A stretch of DNA of 64,000 nucleotides from Eubacteriales bacterium (GTDB taxonomy: Bacteria; Bacillota; Clostridia; Peptostreptococcales; Anaerovoracaceae). The notes below the pieces were generated by a model, which was not told where the DNA came from, did not search any database, and saw only the letters and a program-made list of their open reading frames with translations. The translations under genes and the position numbers were made by a program. Shown here piece by piece: positions 36,868-44,764 of the stretch (the stretch's first letter is position 1; each line of letters starts with the position of its first letter). The stretch lies in assembly GCA_028692105.1 (NCBI GenBank), contig JAQUYC010000001.1, forward strand, positions 124,001 through 188,000. The letters are read 5' to 3'.

Positions 36868-38742
36868 TTACAAATTGGGCGAACTATTAGTCGATTTGAA
36901 TCGTATTAATCTCATAGCATTAAGTATTACGATCAGAATACTGGCTTCATGGATAAACATCCCGGATGCCAGATGTACATAATCTGATAATACACCAGCT
37001 AAGAGAACAAATACAACTGCAACTGCAAAAAAGGTATTCTGCTTCATGTTCCGAACTGTCGCTTTGGCAAGAGCATAGGCATGAGAGAACTGCATGAGTT
37101 TATCCGCCATCAGGACAACATCCGCTGTTTCCATAGACACATCCGTTCCGCCTTCACCCATAGCTAATCCTATATCCGCTGTCGCAATAGCAGGCGCATC
37201 ATTTATCCCGTCTCCGGCCATTGCAACTACATGACCTGCCTCTTTCAGCTTTTTAACAAATTCCACTTTGTTTTCCGGTAATAATTCTGCCTGAAATTCA
37301 TCTAAACCGAGCTCATTGGCAACCAACTCAGCCGTGTGCCTGTTATCTCCTGTCAGCATGATCATCTTCTTGATGCCATTCTTTCTCAGTTCCGCCAAAG
37401 CTCTATGAGCATCTTCACGGATCTGATCAGTTATGGAGAATATACCGGCAACTTGACCATCTATAGCTGCAAATATTGCCGTATTCCCCGCTTTTTCACG
37501 CCCGATGGCATAATCAGAAACCTCATCGCTAATCTGTATGTTTTCAGCATCCATAAGCTTCCGATTACCGATTGCTAAAACAAGGCTATCAATCTCAGCT
37601 TTGATTCCGTTGCCCTTTACAACTTTACCATTGATTATTTCACCTTCAAGGTTCAAATTCCTCTTCTTCGCCTCCTTGACGATTGTCTGGCCCAAGTGAT
37701 GCTCCGAAATAGTTTCAACCTTCGCCACCAATCTAAGCAATTCTTCGACCTCCAGACCGGAAAAATTTTTAATATCTGTTACTTCAGGCATTCCTTTTGT
37801 TAGTGTTCCTGTCTTGTCAAATACGATCGTGTCGACCTTAGATAAGCGATCCATGACCTCTCCGCCCTTTACAAGGACACCGTGTCTGGCACCATTGCCA
37901 ATCCCTGCAACGTTCGATACGGGCGCACCGATCACCAGGGCACCGGGGCAGGCGACGACGAGGAAAGTAATTGCCAAATGTAGATTACGTGTTAGAATAT
38001 AGACTATTATCGCCAGAATAACGACAGCCGGCGTATAGTATTGAGCAAATTTATCAAGGAATTTCTGTGTTTTTGATTTGGACTCCTGCGCTTCTTCAAC
38101 AAGCTCGATTATCTTTGCAAAAGTGGTATCGTCCCCAACCTTCTCAGCAATAATTTCGATATAGCCATTATCAACAATTGTACCGCTATAAACAATATCA
38201 TCAACCGCTTTTGAAGCCGGTCGAGATTCGCCGGTGATAGCCGCCTCATTAATTGTCGCTTTGCCGGATATGATTCTGCCGTCTACAGGCATCTTGCCGC
38301 CGGAACGTATGACGACTCTATCACCCTTGACAACTTCTTCCACAGGTATCGTGAGATTTTCCCCTTCACGAATTACATCCGCTTCCTGTGGTGCCATATC
38401 TATAAGTGCTTTTAGTGAAGAGCGGGTCTTTTCCAATGTACGTGCTTCAAGGTAAGCCCCGAATAAGAACAGGAACGTCACAACCGAAGACTCTGTGTAT
38501 TCATGAATATATAGAGCACCGATTACAGCGATCGTCACCAATAATTCAATGCTGAAGGCTTTCATGCGAATCGCCTGGAACGCCTTAATGGCGATAGGTA
38601 TAATGGCGATAATGGTGGCCGTGATCAAAGCAGTGTCTTTATAGCTTTCATATCCGAGGAATGGCAGAGCAAAGCCGCTTACGATCAGTATTGAAGATAT
38701 TGCTGTAATATGATTTCTATGTTTATTAATATGTTTGATCAT
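36868..38742 (-). CDS. Heavy-metal P1B-type ATPase with CPG motif and no HMA domain
   Basis: 624 residues if started at the ATG at 38742, which is spaced 7 bases from aaggagg. The ATG at 38748 is only one base from that site. P-type landmarks: TGES in the actuator domain, phosphorylated Asp309 in DKTGTLTKG, HHLG (the P1B-specific HP-like motif reads EHHLG), TGDN and GDGINDAPA. The transmembrane metal motif is Cys265-Pro-Gly rather than the usual CPC. There is no N-terminal metal-binding domain; instead, a separate HMA protein is encoded just upstream (4-base ATGA overlap at the first ATG). It moves a transition metal across the membrane, most likely outward. The metal cannot be named from the variant motif. 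Confidence 0.92.
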   Translation of the reverse strand: MIKHINKHRNHITAISSILIVSGFALPFLGYESYKDTALITATIIAIIPIAIKAFQAIRMKAFSIELLVTIAVIGALYIHEYTESSVVTFLFLFGAYLEARTLEKTRSSLKALIDMAPQEADVIREGENLTIPVEEVVKGDRVVIRSGGKMPVDGRIISGKATINEAAITGESRPASKAVDDIVYSGTIVDNGYIEIIAEKVGDDTTFAKIIELVEEAQESKSKTQKFLDKFAQYYTPAVVILAIIVYILTRNLHLAITFLVVACPGALVIGAPVSNVAGIGNGARHGVLVKGGEVMDRLSKVDTIVFDKTGTLTKGMPEVTDIKNFSGLEVEELLRLVAKVETISEHHLGQTIVKEAKKRNLNLEGEIINGKVVKGNGIKAEIDSLVLAIGNRKLMDAENIQISDEVSDYAIGREKAGNTAIFAAIDGQVAGIFSITDQIREDAHRALAELRKNGIKKMIMLTGDNRHTAELVANELGLDEFQAELLPENKVEFVKKLKEAGHVVAMAGDGINDAPAIATADIGLAMGEGGTDVSMETADVVLMADKLMQFSHAYALAKATVRNMKQNTFFAVAVVFVLLAGVLSDYVHLASGMFIHEASILIVILNAMRLIRFKSTNSSPNL

Positions 38743-38744
38743 TT

Positions 38745-38975
38745 TCATGCCTCCTTAGTAATCTTTTTAAGTTCTACAGCGTGCCCCCAGCTTCTGATAA
38801 TGTTACTTATACTCTCTGCATTTGTTATAGTCTCGTCGAATTCAATTCGGATTCTGCCAAGACCGGGAAAAACCTTAACTGATGTTACACCACTCAGCTT
38901 CGATAATTTATCTTCAATATTCCTGCCGCAGCCGGGGCAGTCAAGTGATGCAATCTGAAATAATGCTCTATTCAT
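38745..38975 (-). CDS. HMA-domain metal-binding protein (CopZ-like), first of ATPase unit
   Basis: 76 residues from the ATG at 38975 with a gaggaggg site; a longer open frame upstream runs through the FNR-controlled promoter and is not coding. The single ferredoxin-like HMA fold carries CPGC in SLDCPGCGRNIEDKL, the place of the MxCxxC metal motif. It would deliver metal to the adjoining ATPase, which lacks such a domain. Translationally coupled to the ATPase. Its promoter has a perfect FNR box. Confidence 0.9.
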   Translation of the reverse strand: MNRALFQIASLDCPGCGRNIEDKLSKLSGVTSVKVFPGLGRIRIEFDETITNAESISNIIRSWGHAVELKKITKEA

Positions 38976-39011
38976 GTATAGCCCTCCTCGTTTTCTTCCT
39001 TTTCTAAAATA

Positions 39012-39053
39012 ATCATATTTCAAACCTGACTTATCAGCCTTGATATAAATCAA
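39012..39053 (-). promoter_or_regulatory. FNR-dependent promoter of the HMA-ATPase-fnr unit
   Basis: TTGAT-ataa-ATCAA (39040-39053) is a perfect FNR palindrome. On the minus strand a -10 hexamer TATGAT lies at 39017-39012. With the start at 39005, the FNR box is centred at exactly -41.5, the class II activation position, and there is no separate -35. The regulator is encoded at the end of this unit. Confidence 0.8.
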
Positions 39054-39098
39054 TTTTCTAAAAAAATAGTGGGCCGATGCCACTTTCGCTTAGATAAA

Positions 39099-39136
39099 AA
39101 ACCGTCAGATGGAGCTCTCATTCCACCTGACGGTTT
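39099..39136 (-). terminator. Terminator after the RIC-HMA unit
   Basis: AAACCGTCAG pairs with CTGACGGTTT, followed inward by TGGA with TCCA after one mismatch, a strong hairpin. On the minus strand it is followed by tttatctaag. It separates the RIC-HMA unit from the HMA-ATPase-fnr unit. Confidence 0.85.
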
Positions 39137-39160
39137 ATAAACTGCCGGCCGTCAAATAAA

Positions 39161-39382
39161 TTATGATTCTTTTGATGATAATACTGAATAACCTAAATTT
39201 TCAATAGTAAGCTTTAATTTTTCGGAATTCGTTATCGCCTCATCAAATTCCGTTTTTACTTTGTTTGAGTTAAATAGTACTTTTGCTGATTCTACTCCTT
39301 TTGCCTTAGCTAATGTTGATTCAATTTTTTTAACACAGGTCGGACAGGTTAATGGTTCTAATATGAATTCTGCTCTTGCCAT
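39161..39382 (-). CDS. HMA-domain metal-binding protein, second copy, next to RIC
   Basis: 73 residues, one HMA domain with CPTC in EPLTCPTCVKKIESTLAKAKGV. It resembles the other HMA protein of this region in length and in the FDEAITNSE/FDETITNAE strand, so the two look like old duplicates. It lies 43 bases after the RIC gene on the same strand and before a terminator, so it is probably cotranscribed with RIC. It could chaperone copper or a similar metal; a direct role in iron-sulfur repair is only a guess. Confidence 0.88.
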   Translation of the reverse strand: MARAEFILEPLTCPTCVKKIESTLAKAKGVESAKVLFNSNKVKTEFDEAITNSEKLKLTIENLGYSVLSSKES

Positions 39383-39425
39383 AATTGATATTCACTCCTC
39401 TCATCGGATTTATAGATACTTTTCA

Positions 39426-40121
39426 TTAATATCGCTTGAATAAAACACTATTTTCTTTAGCTATATGAAGGAAAATGTCATCAGCTAATTCGTGAAGTTT
39501 CTGATAAACAGCCTTCATTGTAGAACATGCGTACTCCGGTGGTGTAAAATCGTCGGTTTCCTTCATTAATCGTTTGATAATTAATCCGGCGACATCGTGC
39601 TCGCCTTCTAATTCTTCAATAAGTGATCGTATTGCGGCTCGATCTTCAGGAGTTTTGTCTGCTTTAAGCATCGCGGGGAGAAGTTCTTGCTCTTCCTTGG
39701 CAAAATGCTCCTCCAGTTCCATCTTTAACTCACTGAAGCTTCGATGCATTTTCAACAGCAATTCTTTGCCATGCTCATAATGGACAAGTAAAATCAAATT
39801 GACTTGTTTGTCCAGTTCTTTCCATAAAGCACGTTCTGACAGATGATGGGTATCAAGTATAAGATCAATAAGCTCTTCATCTGTAAGATCAGATACCGGT
39901 ATTTCCTTGTTTGGTCTTGCTATATAATTATTGTAAGCAGTCTTGACCTCAGCAATGAAATCCGGATTAAGGCCTGCCTCTTCTATTGCTGTCTGCAGGG
40001 AGCGATCACCTTGGCAGCAGTAGTCAATATGCAGCTCATTCAAACGTGCAGTAATTGCCGGGAAATAAGTTACAAGTTCGCCAAGCTTTGTTTGGCTGTC
40101 GATTGTTATAGTTTGTCTCAT
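39426..40121 (-). CDS. ric: Iron-sulfur cluster repair di-iron protein RIC (ScdA/YtfE family)
   Basis: 231 residues. An N-terminal ScdA_N (DUF542) domain contains the Cys-Cys pair in DYCCQGDRSL near residue 34. A hemerythrin-like domain follows with the di-iron ligands in THHLSERALW, LVHYEHGKE, HFAKEEQELLPAM, EGEHDVAG and HIAKENSVLF. RIC proteins restore iron-sulfur clusters damaged by nitric oxide or oxidants. The gene starts an operon with an HMA protein, and its promoter carries an FNR-type box at -41.5, so it should be induced together with the neighbouring metal-ATPase unit. Confidence 0.94.
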   Translation of the reverse strand: MRQTITIDSQTKLGELVTYFPAITARLNELHIDYCCQGDRSLQTAIEEAGLNPDFIAEVKTAYNNYIARPNKEIPVSDLTDEELIDLILDTHHLSERALWKELDKQVNLILLVHYEHGKELLLKMHRSFSELKMELEEHFAKEEQELLPAMLKADKTPEDRAAIRSLIEELEGEHDVAGLIIKRLMKETDDFTPPEYACSTMKAVYQKLHELADDIFLHIAKENSVLFKRY

Positions 40122-40164
40122 TTGAATATCCTCCTTTGCATTCTTTTGGTCTATCGTTGCTTTT

Positions 40165-40206
40165 ATTTTAGTGTAAACAAAGCTTAAAATCCTTGACTAA
40201 AATCAA
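40165..40206 (-). promoter_or_regulatory. FNR-type promoter of the RIC unit
   Basis: TTGAC-taaa-ATCAA (40193-40206), one base from the perfect FNR palindrome. A -10 TAAAAT lies at 40170-40165 on the minus strand. The implied start at 40158 puts the box centre at exactly -41.5, the same geometry as the HMA-ATPase promoter. The box lies 15-16 bases beyond the ligD stop. Confidence 0.75.
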
Positions 40207-40221
40207 TTTTATCAATATTCT

Positions 40222-42681
40222 TTAGAATTTTATGTTTGATAAGCTGCTCCTGCTTATCACGAAAAAATCTTCCCAGGGATCGTTTCCGTCAATCCTTAGT
40301 ATGGCTTCTTCCATAGTTATGCTGTCAGGGGCAACTGTATCAAGTTCGTCCCATCCTATAGGCATGGACACTCTGGCACCTTTTCTCGCTCTTAAGGAAT
40401 ATGGTGATATGCTTGTAGCTCCTCTGCCATTTCGTATCCAGTCAATAAATATCTTGTCCACACGCTTAGCCTTTCTGACATTACTTGTATAACGATCGGG
40501 CCACTTCTGTTCCATCACTTCTGCAACGCGTTTTGCAAAGTCATGATATTCATCCCATGAGGCGGCAGGCTTCCAAGGCACGACTACGTGATATCCCTTG
40601 CCGCCGCTAATCTTTAGATAAGAGTCAAGTGAAAGCTCTGATAGGATGCTTTTCAGATCTCGCACACCCTGCCGTATTCTGCTTAAATCCATTCCTTCAT
40701 CCGGATCAAGATCAAATACCATTATATCCGGCTTTTCAAGCTGATCAATACAGCTTCCCCAAGTATGAAATTCCAATGTTCCCATCTGTGCTTCAGATAT
40801 AATACCGGATGCGTTTTCAATGTAAAAATATTCTTCTGTTTCCCCTTCGCTTGTAGAAACAGGTATTGTAACGATTCCTTTCGTGCCCGGGCCGGGATGC
40901 TTTTTGTAAAAGCATGGCTGTGATATACCCTCGGGGCAGCGTACAATGCTTATGATCCTATGCTTAACAAACGGCAGCATGCGATCGGAAACCTTAGCGT
41001 AATAACGAATCACATCCTCTTTTGTTATTTCGGGATCAGTGAAAATAACCTTTTCAGGGCTTGTAATCTTTATTCCTTCGATTATTAAATCATTTGGTTT
41101 TAGTGGTTTCATTGGTCCCTCTGCTTCCTTGACAAATGATGCAGGCAGTGTTTTATCATCTGCCTTTTCTCTTTTTATATCCTTGGGGTTCTTATCCGTC
41201 CTAATTCCTTTGAAACTTGCATGTCTTAATAAATTATCCTTAGTCCATTCGGCAAATTTAATTTCTGCGGCCAGCTCCGGTTCAAGCCAAGTGATATTTT
41301 CATTTGATCTTGTCTTTGGTTCGTATTTAAAAGGAGATGCCGTCCTTCTTAAAGCTACAAATTTTTTCTCCAGTTCATTCATATCTGATTGACTCAAGCC
41401 GGTGCCGGCACGTCCGGTATAGACTAATTCTTCATTTTCATAGACTCCAAGCAATAGTGAGCTTATTCCGCTCGTTCTTTTGTCTGAAAGCGTATATCCT
41501 CCGATTACAAATTCCTGCCTTTTATCACATTTGAGCTTAATCCAATCACCAGTTCTTGTCCCGCTGTATACTGAATCAGCTTTTTTTCCTACTATCCCTT
41601 CCATTCCCGACTCACATGCCGCAGCAAAGCTTTCTTTTCCGTTTCCTCTGATATGCCGGCTGAAATAAAGGTTTTCCGGGATGTTTTTCATCAGAGATTT
41701 TAGTGTTTCTTTTCTGTCAGTCAGTGGGTTTTCCCGCAGATCCAAACCATCAAGTGCCAGAAGATCGAAAACAATATATGTCAATGTTTTGCCTCCGCGA
41801 TTTTTCATATAGTTCTGGAGGGCTTGGAAATCTGTCTTACCCGATTCATCCGTAATTGTCATTTCACCGTCCAGTATCATACTTCTTCCGGCAGCTAAAT
41901 CAACAAGGGAAGATGCAATATCTTTAAACTGTTCCGTATAATCATTGCCGCTGCGGGTTTGAAGCCGAACGTCATGACCTTCCAAAAATGCAATTATTCT
42001 GTAGCCATCGTATTTCAACTCATAGAGCCAATCTTCACCGGCAGGAACCTCATTGACAAGTTTGGCAAGCTGCACATCAACCCTGCTAAAGGGATTTGTT
42101 GTTATTTTTTCGTCTTCTCCTTTATCTATTTCCATCATGGTACGTCCTGTCCTTATGCTAATCGTGAATTCAGAGATTCCATCGCTAATTTTTGCGTATT
42201 CGTCTTTTTCTTTAATCAATAGCCAATTGTTCGAAGTCCCGTCTGTTTTCGCTTTTAAACGTACCAAGGCCCACTTTCCCTTAAGCCTTTTTCCTTTCAG
42301 GACAAACTTAAGCGCCCCTTCACTGAGTCCTTCATCCACATCTTTATAGGGTTCCCAGCTGCCTTCATCCCAAAGCATAACCACTCCGCCGCCATATTCC
42401 CCTTTAGGTATCGTTCCCTCAAAGTTTATATATTCAAGCGGGTGTTCTTCAACTTGCACAGCGAGTCTTTTTTGTCCGGTATTATAGGATGGCCCCTTGG
42501 GCACTGCCCAGCTCAAGAGGGTTCCATCCCATTCGAGACGCAGATCGTAATGGTCATTGCGGGCTAAATGGTGTTGGACAACAAACCGGAGACTTTTACC
42601 GGTTTTTGACATCTCGCCTTCCGGTTCTCCGGTTTTATCAAAATCTCTTTTTTTATTGTATTCTTCCAGTTTCCCAATCAT
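40222..42681 (-). CDS. ligD: ATP-dependent DNA ligase LigD (PE-ligase-polymerase) for NHEJ
   Basis: 819 residues with all three LigD modules in the order PE-Lig-Pol. The phosphoesterase domain (about 25-180) has HHLARNDHYDLRLEWDG with the metal-binding residues and GEYGGG. The ligase domain (about 205-500) has the nucleotidyl Lys223 in ELKYDGYR, and LDGEM. The polymerase/primase domain (about 520-819) includes DLDPDEG with the catalytic Asp pair and SGGKGYHVVVPW. It fills and seals double-strand breaks with Ku. The ku gene ends 5 bases before its start, so they form an operon. The order differs from the Pol-PE-Lig order of Mycobacterium. Confidence 0.96.
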   Translation of the reverse strand: MIGKLEEYNKKRDFDKTGEPEGEMSKTGKSLRFVVQHHLARNDHYDLRLEWDGTLLSWAVPKGPSYNTGQKRLAVQVEEHPLEYINFEGTIPKGEYGGGVVMLWDEGSWEPYKDVDEGLSEGALKFVLKGKRLKGKWALVRLKAKTDGTSNNWLLIKEKDEYAKISDGISEFTISIRTGRTMMEIDKGEDEKITTNPFSRVDVQLAKLVNEVPAGEDWLYELKYDGYRIIAFLEGHDVRLQTRSGNDYTEQFKDIASSLVDLAAGRSMILDGEMTITDESGKTDFQALQNYMKNRGGKTLTYIVFDLLALDGLDLRENPLTDRKETLKSLMKNIPENLYFSRHIRGNGKESFAAACESGMEGIVGKKADSVYSGTRTGDWIKLKCDKRQEFVIGGYTLSDKRTSGISSLLLGVYENEELVYTGRAGTGLSQSDMNELEKKFVALRRTASPFKYEPKTRSNENITWLEPELAAEIKFAEWTKDNLLRHASFKGIRTDKNPKDIKREKADDKTLPASFVKEAEGPMKPLKPNDLIIEGIKITSPEKVIFTDPEITKEDVIRYYAKVSDRMLPFVKHRIISIVRCPEGISQPCFYKKHPGPGTKGIVTIPVSTSEGETEEYFYIENASGIISEAQMGTLEFHTWGSCIDQLEKPDIMVFDLDPDEGMDLSRIRQGVRDLKSILSELSLDSYLKISGGKGYHVVVPWKPAASWDEYHDFAKRVAEVMEQKWPDRYTSNVRKAKRVDKIFIDWIRNGRGATSISPYSLRARKGARVSMPIGWDELDTVAPDSITMEEAILRIDGNDPWEDFFVISRSSLSNIKF

Positions 42682-42686
42682 GTATA

Positions 42687-43460
42687 TTACGCTGTTACCT
42701 TCCCTTTTTGCGCTTTCTCAACACTTGCTTTAAGAGCCTCCATAAGGTCAATTACTCTGACATTTCCCTCAGTCTCTGCGGCTACCACTTCCCTGCCGGA
42801 GATTTTAGTTTCGATCAGCTCACGAAGTCTCGTTTGGTATTCATCCTTGTATTTAGTCGAATCGAATGGCGTATCCATAGAATTTATCAGAATCTTTGCC
42901 ATTTCCCTTTCCTGCTCTGAGACCTCAGGCTTTGCATATTGTTTTTGAAGTTCCTTGATGTCGTCAGCGTAGAACATTGTGGAAATAAGAATACCCTCCT
43001 CGCGCGGAATGATTGCCATCAGTGTATCCTTCGTGCCCATTACAGCTTTGCCTATTGCTATCTTTTGCTCTGCCATCAATGCTGATCGGAGCAATTCGAA
43101 GGCTTTTTCGCCGCCTGCCTCGGGTGCGGCCTGATAGGTCTTATCGTAATAGACAGGAGAGATCTGGTTCAATTGCGCAAAATGCAGTATCTGGATTGAT
43201 TTTTCCTTCTCAGTTTTGATTTTCTCTATTTCATCATCTGTTATTACAACATACTTGTCCTTATCATACTCAAAGCCCTTTACAATGTCCTGCGATGTAA
43301 TCTCCCTTCCACAGTGTGCGCATGTCTTCTTGTAACGTATCCTGCTGTTATCTTCTTTGTGCAGTTGGTTGAAATGTATGTCATTGTCCTGTGTAGCTGT
43401 ATACATCGCGATCGGGATCGCGACCATACCGAATGTTATTACTGATTTACGTGATATCAA
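42687..43460 (-). CDS. ku: DNA end-binding protein Ku
   Basis: 257 residues, the minimal bacterial Ku core. The opening SVITFGMVAIPIAMYTATQDNDIHF is the family N-terminus, and HCGREITSQDIVKGFEYDKDKYV holds a CxxC pair (CAHC) typical of Ku. The C-terminus ends with a short basic tail. The start is TTG at 43460 with an aggaggtg site spaced 9 bases. Ku binds broken DNA ends as a ring dimer and recruits LigD, which is encoded immediately downstream. In spore formers this pair protects dormant spores against desiccation and radiation breaks. Confidence 0.96.
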   Translation of the reverse strand: MISRKSVITFGMVAIPIAMYTATQDNDIHFNQLHKEDNSRIRYKKTCAHCGREITSQDIVKGFEYDKDKYVVITDDEIEKIKTEKEKSIQILHFAQLNQISPVYYDKTYQAAPEAGGEKAFELLRSALMAEQKIAIGKAVMGTKDTLMAIIPREEGILISTMFYADDIKELQKQYAKPEVSEQEREMAKILINSMDTPFDSTKYKDEYQTRLRELIETKISGREVVAAETEGNVRVIDLMEALKASVEKAQKGKVTA

Positions 43461-43652
43461 TTGGAAACACCTCCTATTGCAGTCGAAATCTACTAATTTG
43501 TCGAGTTAATATTAGTGTTTCCATTTGAACTGCAAGTATCCGAACCGTCGGCTGTAATTTCTAAGATAGATACATGAAAAGTATATAGGGAATTATTGCC
43601 ATGTATCTTTTTTTCCTTCCGGTTAAACTTAGGTTCATGGAGGGTAAAAAAT

Positions 43653-43829
43653 ATGACTGAAATCGAATATTTATTGGACGACATTGAGAAACTTCGTAAA
43701 ACCTTAAATGACCTGATTGCAGAGAAAGGGTCTAATCTTCAAGATCCCGAAATAATAGCTGCAAGCCAGGTACTAAATGCTGCAATCACAAAATATACAG
43801 AGGTTATTTCAAAGAATGTAAATGAATAA
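43653..43829 (+). CDS. Spo0E-like aspartyl-phosphate phosphatase
   Basis: 58 residues from the ATG at 43653 with a ggaggg site. It has the two-helix Spo0E pattern: IEYLLDDIEKLRKTLNDLI, then ASQVLNAAITKY in the place of the SQELD signature. The usual ELD is VLN here, so activity is uncertain. Spo0E proteins remove phosphate from Spo0A and delay sporulation. The gene stands alone between ku and the pirin remnant. Confidence 0.75.
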   Translation: MTEIEYLLDDIEKLRKTLNDLIAEKGSNLQDPEIIAASQVLNAAITKYTEVISKNVNE

Positions 43830-43844
43830 CTGTCTTGAGGCCGC

Positions 43845-44518
43845 TTAATATGATATTTTGTTTTGCAAAAACGTGCCTCTTCCCAAATCATCAAATGCTT
43901 TATTTAATTCTTCCTTAGTGTTCATGACTATAGGACCACCCCAAACAACAGGTTCAGTTAGCGGTGCCGAACAAATAAATAGCACTTGAGCATCCTTATC
44001 TGCTGCTTTAATTGTTACATTATCACCGGCGGTAAGTTTTACCGCCGTCTTTTCTTTTATCAGCTCTGTGCCGATATATGCGTCCCCTAAGAGTGTGAAC
44101 ACCATTACAGAACGCTCATTGTCAGTATTCAAGACAATAGAGGCATTAGCGCTAAGGTGAATATCATAATAATCCAAGGGCAAATATTTGCTTAAATATC
44201 CTTTTGTTCCTTGAAATTCGCCTGCTAACAGTCGTAGTTTGCAATTACTTCTCCATCTCCAATGGTATCCTCGTTACTGAGACTATCCCGGTGTGTCATA
44301 TACCCACGATACACATAACTGATTGTTTCGATACCTCTGTGAGGATGCATGGGAAATCCTGCCGTGTAATCATCAGGGTTTATGCTGTCAAAAGAATCAA
44401 GCATTAAAATAGGATCGAATTCCTTGATTGTTGCGTTTCCTAATACCCTAACTAAATTCACTCCTGCTCCATCCTGCGTTCTATAGCCTCTTACCTGTTG
44501 GCTGATTTTTCTTTCCAT
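43845..44518 (-). pseudogene. Pirin-family gene broken by an internal deletion
   Basis: A strong aaggagg site starts a 97-codon frame with the pirin N-terminus (GAGVNLVRVLG, FPMHPHRGIETISYVYRG) that runs as far as DTIGDGEV and then ends at TAG (44225). The C-terminal pirin half continues in another frame: KLRLLAGEFQG, then PLDYYDIHLSANASI to the stop at 43845. The central block that normally carries the WMTAGSG motif and the end of the first cupin, about 55-60 residues, is missing. The joint is therefore a deletion of roughly 170-190 bases with a frameshift. Both halves keep good codon structure, so the event looks recent. Confidence 0.85.
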
Positions 44519-44726
44519 ATGCTTAACCTCCTTAAATCCGAAATAATCTAATAACAGAATTGCCTCATTCTACGATAATTATACTAAGTTTCCAATAAGG
44601 GAAAAGCAAAAAGATAGTGCTGCAGATAGTTCCCAATTAATTAAATAAATACAAGATTATTTATATTGAATATGGTAAAATACCTGCGTGGAAATATTAT
44701 CAATGTTAAGGCATTTAATTATTTAG

Positions 44727-44743
44727 TTCTAAACTATTTAGAA
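44727..44743. promoter_or_regulatory. Small palindrome in the lysP-like leader
   Basis: TTCTAAA and TTTAGAA with a 3-base spacer, 22 bases before the permease ATG. It is a possible operator in the leader. A weak extended -10 (TGg-TAAAAT) occurs upstream near 44670-44680. No lysine riboswitch features were seen in the 246-base gap. Confidence 0.35.
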
Positions 44744-44764
44744 ATGAATTAGGGAGGTGTTTTT

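Noticed and set aside
38976..39083. N-terminal extension of the HMA protein to 39083
   Set aside because: It covers the FNR box and -10 region, and the strong ribosome site is at the inner ATG.
44519..44764. Possible lysine riboswitch before the LysP-like permease
   Set aside because: The gap has no purine-rich junction or extended stems of the lysine aptamer; only a short palindrome was found.
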